The notes beneath the pieces were generated by a model, which did no database searches, was not told the origin of the DNA, and was given only the letters and a program-made list of their open reading frames with translations. Positions 39,901 to 51,900 of a stretch of 64,000 nt of DNA are shown in pieces. The position numbers and the translations under genes were made by a program. Numbering within the stretch: position 1 is the first letter of the stretch; the number at the start of each line of letters is the position of its first letter. Source of the DNA: Anisus vortex (taxonomy: Eukaryota; Mollusca; Gastropoda; Planorbidae); assembly GCA_949126835.1 (NCBI GenBank), contig OX421497.1, forward strand, positions 19,216,409 to 19,280,408. Direction: 5' to 3'.

Positions 39901-42900
39901 GGGTTCACACTGTTGGCAACCCCGTCCTCTAGTCATTTAAAAAGTTTCATAAGAAATTCTTTGATTTTTTTTGTCAAGTTTTTATTTAATAAATTCTCAT
40001 TAAGTTTGTGTTTTGTTGCTTTTTTTAAAACAATTTTTTTTTCAATAAGTGTAGAAAAATATATCAATTGTGTTTTAAACTACAGTGGAAGTTTTAATAA
40101 ACAGATATTAGTTATTCAATTGTTCACTTATCATTGATAGAAGTTCATAAATAGTGACATATTCCACATTTGACTGTTTCCTGGGCAACAGAGGTGTTTA
40201 ATTGCTATTTTATTCTCTTGGACTATATTCATACTCAGCAGAACGATTATTACTTATATAATTCAAGATTTAAATAACAGACTTGAAATTGTTAAAGGAT
40301 GAACCCTGAACTCCTGGCCCTTTAATTCCATTTCCCCTGGGTTCATGGGGAAAATCAACACAAAACAGAAACACAAGAAAAACATAAGACATTTACTCAA
40401 TTAGGGCATCAATTTCTTTTATATATTAAAGTAAATTACTTTATCATAACTATTCCTTGTTAGTATGCCAATCTTTCTAGTTTTGATATATTTAGTTGAA
40501 GCAATAGAAACTTATGCTTTATTTGCAAGTTTACCACTTTTACCCAGCATGCTATTCAAATTTAAATATTAACAAAATAATTAAAAAATGTACTAAATAA
40601 ATTTATATCTAAAATAATTTTAACAATTTTAAACAAAGGGAATAAGAGCTCATGAATTTTTTACTTCAGTTGATAAAGTAGCAAACTAGATCACTTCCAA
40701 ACTGTTTGGCTTTCATTTGTTTGTACCTTATGCTGGACACAGCTAGGACTTTTTACAATTTTTATACAATTTTTTTAAAACTTGAACATTCCACTGTTGT
40801 TAAAAATACTTTTTTTACAATTCTTTTATTCATTTTTAAGTGTATAATTTTTTTTTACTTATTCATAGATTTTGTTTTAATCAATGTTAAAACTATTTGA
40901 TCTCATTGGCTTTGCGCATTATTGGTTTCAGTCAAGTTCACACCTCAGTCTTCCCCTTAACAGCAACAGTGGGGGTTTGCATAACTCCTCGGCATTTCTA
41001 CAGTCAAATAATGCCAAAGCTGTATCTGACAGTCCTGATGGAGCTGTTGTAATCTCTACAGCTAGAAATCATCAAGCTATTACCAAATCCAAATCTTTGG
41101 CACCATCTGCTACTGTTGCAACATCTGCTCATCAAAATAATAAACCTTTGCATATGACTGTTACAAGGGCAATATCCTTAGGATCTCCAGAAGCAGCCAG
41201 TGCAGCTCCATCCATACACTTGACTCCTAATCCCAGCAATACTGAAACTTGTGATTCTAATTTAAGAAAGGAACCAGCCTATTCTGATTTTCTTGAGATA
41301 GAAGGTCCGAAACCTCCACCAAGGATTAAAAAGAAAAACAAGCAACAGGCAATACTTGTTCATCAGCCAGCACTAGACTTGCCCCCATCTCCAAACAAAG
41401 AACTGAATTGTCTTGCAATCTCTGACTTATCCAGTAATCCCCAGTCACCATGTGCAAACATGCCAGTCCTATGTTTGCCAAGGTCAGCCAGTGAGATTGG
41501 TGAAAAGGGACTTAGGCTTCCATTATCTGAAAAATCTACTTCTTTTGAAGACCCATACCATCTTTGTCCTGTTGTGGCCACAAAACAAAAAAGTGTAAGT
41601 ATAGGAGATATACCTTGTGTCCAGTATAGGAGGAATAGTACTTCTTCTGAGGAACTCAAGAAAGCTGCAGCAAGTAAAACATGTTCAGATCCTAAAACTT
41701 GTAAGGATTTAACATTAAAAGAAATGGATTCTAGAGAAATTCTTAGGAAGTCCTCTTCTGACAGCCATTTGTCTATCAATGAAAGCTGTCAAGCAATAAC
41801 TGGTCCCAGGACTACTTCTGGACCTCAAAGCTGGCTCCGCAAAAAACTACAAGGAAAATCAAATAAGAAAAAAAAGATTGAGGGTGAAGAAGCAGAATGC
41901 AAAATGAAACATGCTTTGAGTCTAAAAGAAGACTATTTTGACCATAGTGATAGTGTAAGTGCTTTGAGTAAACAAGAGGATCATTCTGAATTTTCACACA
42001 CAGTCAAATCTGAAAGTTTTATTAAAGATGAAATAGATGTAGATCAACCAGACGGTGCTACTAAATTTCCAGCAAGTAATCCAAACATATTTAGTCGTGT
42101 TAGTCTTAAAATCAAATCATTAGGATCAAGGAAATCGTCTGAAGAAGAAGAAAAGGAACCAGCACCATCTCAATCTCCTTACAAGTTTTATCACAGGTTT
42201 CAAGATAAGCAGCCAAAGTTTAAAATAAATGTTCTTGACTTAACAGATGACCTGGCAAGAAAACATAACATGAGAAAAATGTACCTTTCAGATGTGATGC
42301 AATCACGAAAAGCAGTTGGTAGGTAGCTCCATATGGCAGATCTTACATGACCCTTTCAACTGCTTTTAACTACTAACAGCTTGATTTCAATTATTTAGTA
42401 TTGCATCATCTCAAATATCCGTTTTTCCTCATTGTTATTCTCACATAGTTGTTTGTATTTTTTTTACAGATTTACTTGTAAACTCACAATGTCTCAGTCA
42501 ACTATTTTAACACTTGGCAGAATTGGTTTATGTAGGCTAATTATATCTGTTCTTTTAAACAACAGCATGGAAGACTTATCAACAGAAGCACCAAAGCATG
42601 AAGTGTTTGGACTGTGTATTTGATCAAATGTGTAAACATAAACCCATTGCTTGCATTCAATTTCTAATCAAAACTCTTTATTCACACATTTATTTACTTG
42701 TACATCTTTTTCAGGGTGAGCATTTTTGGTCATCACCAAATTTTCTTATGTGAGGCTGTCAGGTCTTATTCAGGGTACCAAGGCATGAATGTGACTACCA
42801 AAATACATTCTTTTAGACAAATGATAACCTCAAAGTACTGGATTTCAACAATCATCATTATTAAATCATTAAATACAAAAAAAAAGTCATAACAAATGCT

Positions 42901-45900
42901 TCTTAAATCTACTCACTATATGTAAATAGTTTTTTTCTGATTCTTTTATTAACGAGAGAAAAATATTGATTCCCATTCTTGCGTTGGCCCTAAAAACTTT
43001 AGATTTTTCTTATAATAGTCTAGTGTATTTTGTTTGAGTATAAAGTGTTTACTTTAATCACTATTTGCTTCATGTTTTGGGTTGTTGTGGGAAAGCTTCT
43101 AGAGGTTGTTTAAGTAAATATTCCCATGCTGTGCTCATTGTGGATTATTGTTGCCTAAGTGATTTGTTAGTTCTAACAATATATGCTTACATTTATTTTT
43201 TTGGAGGTGATGTATTTAGAATAGTGTAAACTTATTTCACACCGTAATTGATATACAAGCGTATGTTTTGTTCTGACAAGACAGAGATTATTGTCTTATG
43301 CAATTCTAAGTAATTTGTTTACAGAAAGTTTATTTAGCCTCCAGTTTTTTGCCTTCCCCCATTTCTCTTTCAGTTAGTAGATGACTTAGTCTGTTAGGAC
43401 ATATTAGTTTATTTACAAATTATTTTCTTTCTGAATGGATTGTGTTGTTTTGGTTGCACTAGATGCCTATTTTGTACATATTGTGAATGAATTAGAATTG
43501 TCTTAGTTTTTGAATGCAAACTTTTTGTTTATGACTTGTATGAGCCCCTTTTTATTTGACTCATATAATCTTTACTTGCCATTTTATCTTTCAGGTTTTA
43601 GGCTTCGTTTAGTTTGTTTTGTGTTTGTCTGTTGCTTAGGAGTCCACTCTTCTCATCAGCACTAGACAGCATGGCCAGAAGTTCACTTGCTCAGCATCAG
43701 CAGTCCTGTTATGCCTTTATTAAAGAATCATTCCTTCATTTGATTTCATTTATTTTGTTTAATTGTCTCTTCCTTATTTTCAACCCTCCTTCACCTCTCC
43801 TCTTCCTTCCCAATCTGAAGGTAAATGGTGACTGCCTCAGCCCTACCCTTCCAGGACAAAAAATTACAAGAAAACAACTGTCTGCAGAAACAAGGCGTCC
43901 CAAGGGTCAAGGTGCCCGCAAATTACAAAGAGTTCACAGTGTGGCATCTATGGATGAGCCATGTAGTAGTGGAGGTGCAGTGCCAGAGATATTCTGTTGG
44001 CCATTCAATCTCTTTTTCTTTCTCTATTTGTGAAGAATCTGTTTATTTCCCTTTCTTTAATTCATACCTTCTTTTATTGTATTCCATTGGACACAAGCAC
44101 TATTTTAGTTGGTTTTTTGTTTATTGTCATTTCAATTTTCTACTCACTTAGCAAACACATTCCCTTCAAACAATCACCTTTTCACTTGCTCATATTTCAC
44201 TAGTTTGGTGTATTTTGTTGCATTTTTTTAAAACATTATTTAATTTTGTTTCCATTATGATTTTTTTTATTTTACTCCATGACAAGGTGTTTGTTTCTTT
44301 ATTTAGGACAGTATAATTTGTTTTGTTTACAAAACTTTCTAGGTTGCTTGTTGACATGCATGTCAAATGTATACATTAGGAAATTACATTGGATTGACAT
44401 ATCTTTAGATCATTTAATCCTTTAGTTTATCTTGTAGTTTATTGTGATTTTTTCTTACATTTGCTGTTGTTCTTGAACAATAACTAACTGTGCTAATTCA
44501 TTATGTGACAAACAGCTGTTCTACATTCTTCAGCTCTTTTACATAAATAGCAGAAAAACTAGCCTAGTTGACTAGTGTTGCAGCTTCAGAAATCTCAACT
44601 CCTATCATTAATTCTAATTAATATAGGTTGGAACCAACTTTAAACTCTGACATTTAATTTTGTCAACTTTTCCTTTGAATTTTTCTTAGGATTGTTGTCT
44701 AGATTACAACACATCTATAGCATGTTCAGGTCTTGTCAGTATACAGTCCTGCCTGTTATGTAAAGTTGATGAACTTGTGTTGTGGCTGCTGTTATCATCA
44801 ACTGTATGTTGAAAATGTTGAAGTTCTTGAGATGGAATACTTAATTAATTTATTGGTATTCTTCAATGGTTAACATGAACACTTGGCCAAAGTTGTTATT
44901 AATATGTCAGCCTTTACTTCCTGCAGAATATACTTTAACATGATGTGTACAAGTTATACCAGTCTTTGTCTCTCTCTTGGTACATACACAGATTGTCACA
45001 GCAGGATACTATTTGCATACATCATGGGAATATTTGGAATGTAGAAGTTGAGACATTAAAACTGTTTTGGAAACAAACTTGGTTTAGCTAGATATATATA
45101 CACTCTGTACCTCTTTGTTAGGAGAAACACACATATTTTTAATTTGCTATTTCCCTAACATACTAAAATAAAATTAAAAGTTTACGTCAAGCATATCCAG
45201 CAAATAGACTTCATTAGAAATTTGATTCAGTTGTATTTTCTCTCATTTTATTTAATTTTCAAGCCTAACTCCAATTATTCCATCTTACTTAAAGTTTTAT
45301 TTCTAAGAGTAACATCAGTTTTGGATATTCATTAGTCATTAATCCTGGGTAGAAACATGTACTATATTAGTCCCTTTCAGGTGTAGAAATATTTTAAATC
45401 AATCCTAGACATTTGAATTTATTGAGCAGGGATAGAGCTAAGATTGACATAGGTCCACATTTTGCAACTTTTTATGTGTTACATTCTTAGCATCATTTTT
45501 ATTTTATTTTGTTAGAACATCTGCATTTATCATTTATGCTTGCATGATTTTCAAACCTTTTTATTTTTTCAAAACAATTTAGGAAACTGGAGGTTGCTTA
45601 AACATTGGTTGAATATGAAATATAAATTATTACTGAGTGAATTTTACTCTAAACTTCATTAGTTTTAAGAGTTGCTTTCAAAATTTTTAATGCTGATGGA
45701 AAAGAAACCAAGAAAGCAGTATTTCTGGTCATAAGAGTTAAACTAGCTTAATAAACAAATAGTGTGTTTTTGTATTATTTATGAATGTGACTAACACTAT
45801 TATTTTAGATTCTGTGTGTGTGTGTGCAGTACTTAACTGAGGCTGTATTTATTTCACCAGCACCAAGCACAACTAGCCTTCATTTACACACACATTGAGC

Positions 45901-48900
45901 AGCCTTCAGATGTACTTCATTTAGAGCATTCTACTATTTCAGTTTCACTATTCTTTTTTTTTGTTTTTGTTTTGCTTTTAAGTGGTTGCTGACAAAAGAT
46001 GATCTTAAAGCAAGAATTTAAGTTTCATTGTTTGAGCCTCAAATCTATCATTGTGATGTCATTCTTTTTAATTATTTCTGCTTCCTGTTGTTATGTGCTA
46101 TTTTTTTTATTTCATCAAATAATTTTTCCCTTATTTAAAGTTACATAGTATAGTAAACATTTTAGTTTAGATAGTTATGATTTGTAAAAGTAGAAAATAT
46201 TACACTATTAGAAGTTTAATGTTGGATATGAAATGCCTGATATATTATTCAGTTTAACTTTGATTAATTTATAAATAAGTTTAGAAACTTTCTAAATTAT
46301 GACAAGTAAATTAATTTTAAATAGTTCAATGAGTCATATTTTACTTAAAATACCTTATTGTATTTGTAGACAAGAATGATGGTTCATCATTTTCAAGGTC
46401 AAGGAGCTCTAGTATGTCAAGCTTAGATAATGTTACTAAGGAAGCCATACAATGTTTAGTGTTTACTGATTCCTACACAAGAAAACAAGGTCAGAGCTTT
46501 CATTCACTTTCTACACTTTTACTTATCTTATCTTTAGATTGCACAGCAGATTGCTGCATTCAGTTCCATAAGAACAATTTTATAACATGAAATATAATCT
46601 GTTCACATAGACCTTCAATTTTAAAAACTATTACAATGAAATTATTGCTAACTTTTTAATATTACAATGGAATCATTGCTAACTTTATATTGGGTATTTA
46701 ACATTAGTAAGGTAAAAATAAATGCATCAGAGCCGTGTATTGGTCACACAATACCCTTGTATGCTATGGCTAATGAAAGTTGGGAACATTGATTCATTAA
46801 CTCCAAGGATCAACATGATCTGAAAGGAATACTTTCACTTATTATTTCCAAAAATATAACTTTTTCTAGATTAAAGATTTGTTTTAGGATGCTTATCTAA
46901 TGTATATGATCTGCACATTCTATGATACTACCCTCTTGTGAAGTGTATACATGCTTACTGTCACCAGACAAAATCTACCATGTGATAGAATGTTCTTAAG
47001 ATTTAACTGTGTATTTCTAATGGCCAACAGATAATGAAACATCTCCATGTTTATGGGTTGGAACAAGTTTAGGCTCAGTCATTGTCATTGTGTTGGTGAT
47101 TCAACCTGATCAGAGACACTCACAGCCAGTAATAGTTTCACCTAGTGGTAAGAAAGCTTTGAGAATTCAATTCCACTTACCAAATATTGAAATACTCTTT
47201 ACGTGTGTTTGTTAAGACTATTTCTTTCTGTGATGCAGGCTCATTATATAGAATGAAAGGTGCTATTGTGTGCATGTCCTTCTTGGACTTCAGAGGTGGA
47301 CTCATCCCAGCTTCAAGTGAACAATGGAGAGATAATAGGGACAACAGGGACATAACTGAAAGAATAAGCAATAAAGCTGCCAGCAGTAAGTTTGTGAACT
47401 CATTTAGCAGTTTATCACAATAGAAGTATCCGGGTATAGAATGGGTTGCTTCAACAAACAAAAAAAAACCCAGTAAATTAACATCATTCAAAACACTAAT
47501 CTTAATGCAAGACTAGACTCAGACGACGGGTGAACGTAGGACGCAATAATCTTCTTTATAGAACGAGCGTCTGTATTTTATAAGATAAGATCATTTAACA
47601 TGCTTTTCAAAGATAAGATGATTGTGCTTTACAGTCTATTCATTATCCTTATGTTGTATGTGAGACCTGAGACCCCAACTATGTATGAAACTCACTCCTT
47701 GGGTTATGTATTATAAAGCAGCCTTTTCTATCCAGTATAAATGTTGCAGTGGCTTCAGTGAAATTATAGCACAGTAAACCAGTCATTTAGAGCAAGTCTT
47801 TTTGCTGCAAAGCTTAACTCATTCCATGCCAGGGGAGTTTGCACATTTTTCTTTTTGCCTGGCCAGTTTTAGGCAGCAAATTTTTTTTAAGGTGTTCTTA
47901 TTTATTCATGAATTTTGAAAAGCCTTTGTTTTACAAAATAACTGTATTTCAAATGAAGTAAAAGCGAATTGGACAGTGAATAATAATATGTAGAAGAAAA
48001 AAAAATATTGCTATAAAAGTTTACATTTTATTAATACCATTATAAGATAAAATTTTAGTTAAAAAAAAATTGTGCACCAAAACTGAACTTATCAGACTAC
48101 TAAATGGTCTATGTAGATGGTATCCTATTCTGCTTGAAACCTCAGAAAGTGTATCCATTTATGATTTGAGTGCATTTTCTATTTGGAAAATATTCCATTT
48201 TGTTATGGAGTTATATACAGTTTTGTAATGTTAGTGTTAGCCAGAGAAAGCAGCTCTTTTGCATTATATAGAGGCTACATAGGCTTTGGCCTTAACACAA
48301 ATGTAGAAAACTTACAAACTAAACTGAAAGTTCTCACATAAATCAGATTCAATTGATTCGGAGTTCTCCAATGATTCAGCATCAATAAATAGCAATAAAA
48401 TGATGTTTTACTAACAAACTTGACAATCTAGCTGTTCTGGCAATACCTTGACTAGGCATGACCATTGCTTTGTTTACAACAGTTTCAACAGCAATTCATT
48501 CTAATAAAGTTACATTGATTAGAAAACCAAATGTAAACAAACCAGAAAGGAAGCAGAAACAGGAAGAGTTGATGTTCATTGGAGGCTATAAATAGTTGGA
48601 TTAATAAACTACAGAAATCAAATCCATGATATATCATGGATTGGCACCAACATGAATACGCACAAATAGAGCTAGTACACAAGAATTTAGTTATGTTTCA
48701 TTGGTAGATACAATTTCTGTTTCTGTAAATATAAGTTTATAGGGAATACCATTCTGTGGGCTTTTTATATAAAGCCTGTCTCAACTATTTCAATGAATGT
48801 GGCAATTTACAAAAAAAAGTGTAATTTTTCCCAGGAATTATTTAAAACAAGAAATCTAATTGACATGTTTAAATAACATTTTATAAGACTGATGATGCTT

Positions 48901-51900
48901 GGGTAGTTTTCTGTTAGTCTTTTTTGTAGGGGCTGAATTCTAATTTTAAAAGACAATAAAAACAAAACTATATATTGTGAATGTTTCATTGAATTCAAGT
49001 CAGATAACATCCTTAGTTTTACAAAACATCCCTTTTTTTTTCAGGGCAAATGTACATCTTTAGTTTTACAAAACATCTCTTTTATTTTCAGGGCAAATGT
49101 CTGTGAGTAATTCTAAGCCAAAAATTTCTCCAACGTCCTCTACAGAAATAAATAACGATAGACAATTTGCTATTATCTGCTCTGAAAAACAAGCTAGGGT
49201 TAGTATTTATCTGATTAGTACAACTTATTGTGGCTGTGTGTGTGTCTGTATAATTAAAGCTGACCCCAGCAACCTATGACCTGTTGACTTTCTGTAAGTA
49301 GGGCCTTCCATGTGTCCAGTGATAGATCGGTGGTGATGGTGGAGCCAAGGTATGTGAACTGATCAACAACATCTAATTTGGTACCGTTGATGTATATGTT
49401 GGGTGGGTCAGCTCCTTGAACCATCACATTGGTCTTTCTTATACTAATTGTTAGACCAAAATCTTGACAGGTCTTGGAGAAGCGGTCCAGCAAGTATTGT
49501 AGCTCCTCCTCAGTGTGTGTGACAAAGGCAGCGTCATCCGCGAACAGCAAGTCTTTGACTGCTCTTCTGCTGATTTTTCGCCTTGCCTTCGGCATGGACA
49601 ACCTGAAAAGCCCACATCTGACCGGGTGTCGTATCAACAAGCCCGGTGCCTGGATGTCCAGGCCTATAGTCTGGAATTTGTGCTACAGGGCGACAGTGCA
49701 GAAATACACGCTGTTAATGATCCGGGGGATATCTGCAAGTGGGGAGGAAGTAGAGTAGAGCATTAGACTGAACCCTTTAATTTTGATCTTTATCCACCCC
49801 TTTACATTGTTATGCGCTGGACTGAAGAACCTAAAGACTTGTCCATTTTATTTAAACATATAAGATCATTATTGCACACAAAATCACATTTTTATGTAAC
49901 CACTTCTGCTATAGGGCGTTTGCAATCCCGTGACAAAAATCACGTGATTTGTGTTTACTTTGAGTAATGGTGTACAATTAAATATGGCCGCTGTATTAAT
50001 AAAGTTCCATATAGGCTCGAGCTTTTTTTAAATGATTGTTGTGTTTTAAGTCTTATTAAGATTTAAGCTTTATTATGTATGTTAAATAAAATAGGCTATT
50101 TTTTTATTATTACAGACATAGATCATAGACGATGTGAGCCTAATAGTTACTTGACTAGATAGCCTATTCACCAACAATATCACTTGACATCGTAGCCTAG
50201 CCTACGAAACATTAAAAGTGTAGGCCTATAAAGTGAAATTGAAAGTGTAAATAGGTCTAGCCGGCCCTAGCCTAATCACATTAATCAATTAATCTACAGT
50301 ACTACTATTTACCTCCTTATTTTTGACTAGGATAGCCAATATTCAGATGTGAATTTTGCATGATAAAGAAGTAATTTACTTTCACCACGTTATGTTTGTA
50401 CCTCAAGTGGGTTCTATATTTACACAAATACGTCACTAAATGTACACAAAAAAACTTAAGCTCCGCCTACTAAGAACGCTCTATTGCTGCAAAAAAGTTC
50501 AAAATAAAATGTTTAGAGCTAAAATAAATGTTAATCATTAGGTGAAAAATAGTTTATGTGTGTCTTATTGCATATTGCTTTTATTTTGCATAATCATTAT
50601 ATCTGGGCTAATGTATTTGTTCATGATGATTAATCATGAGAAACTATTAGAATAATAATCATTTCATATGTACACAAAAGGCTGATGGAATGAATTATTG
50701 AATGATTTGATCCACAGGCAATATCTTTACCATCTCAAACATGTGCATTTAAAGTGAAAGTAACAGAAACATCATTTGTTGTCAGAGCTGAGGTGGTAGG
50801 AATGAGAGGTAAGTAGTTTGGCAGTTTCAGTTCCACTCACATGCCTAGGACTTGTGATATATCTGCTGATATAAATCTTCTGCCAATCACATTCAATTAA
50901 TTGGATGTCTCTCTTTGAACATGAATTTATAGTTTGTTTGTCACTACACTCATTTAGACAATCTATTTGATCTTTCTAATTATTGTGTACACAGTTCATT
51001 AACTTAACATAAACTTGTAATATTTTGTTAACCCTAAATAGTCTAGTCAGATGTTTTTGTTGAAATAGTGTTAACTATGTTAACCATTAAATATTTGAAT
51101 TATTCCAGAGAGTGTGTGTTTAATGTGTTACGTTGCCAACGGCCATATTGTGGCCTTTAGTTTGCCAAGCCTAAAGCCTTTATTTGATGCAGATTTCTTG
51201 CCCTTAACAGACTACAGGTAACTGTTAGATTTGTTGCTACAATGCTATAAACAAGTCAACCATTTAAGAAGTGTTTATCTAAGTTTTTTAGTCCATTTCA
51301 CCTTGGTTTCTTTCAACAGGGTGGCAAGAACATTTTGCTTTAGCAACAACGGTCATGCTATGTTTCTATGTTCACCTTCTGAAATTCAAAAAATTACTTA
51401 CTCTGCTGAAATTTCGTAAGTCTTTTATCTAGAACTTTACTTTATCCAGAGTTTATTCTTATTGATTAGAACGTATAAGAAAACTGATTTTTTAACGTTT
51501 TAAATTTAGGAAAACTGACCAAAGAGAATTTTTTTATAATGGAGCAAAGCTTCTTAGATAGTTAAAAAAAATGTATTATGAATTACTATGTCATTAAGGA
51601 ATTCTTAACTCATATTGTGTTGTTTTTTTAAATATTTTTCAGGAGTTTCTATGAGTAGTAAATTCTATATATAAATACAATTTTAAAATAATTTACCGGT
51701 TACCAAACATTAAGACATTTTCCAGGTACTTAATAGGTTGGTTTGGGAATTTGTTTTAAGTTTATGAATTTTAAAATGATTTTAGAGTAAGAATCCTGTT
51801 TATCTTATTAAGGAAACTATGAAGAATTTTTCGCATAGACTTAAGTACTCATAAAAATGTTTATAATTAATTGTTGCCTTAAATTATAATTTGTTAAAAC

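Noticed and set aside
41363..41779. Antisense 138-codon ORF over exon 20
   Set aside because: It is a shadow of the real coding exon on the other strand.
43825..44151. Alternative frame ORF (ALPFQDKKLQEN...) over the candidate cassette
   Set aside because: It also fits the exon-20 first donor, but runs on as hydrophobic intron-like sequence and lacks a phase-compatible donor that I could identify; the overlapping frame ending in phase 1 fits exon 21 better.
49474..49766. Plus-strand ORFs opposite the RT fragment
   Set aside because: They are shadows; the minus strand carries the recognisable RT motifs.
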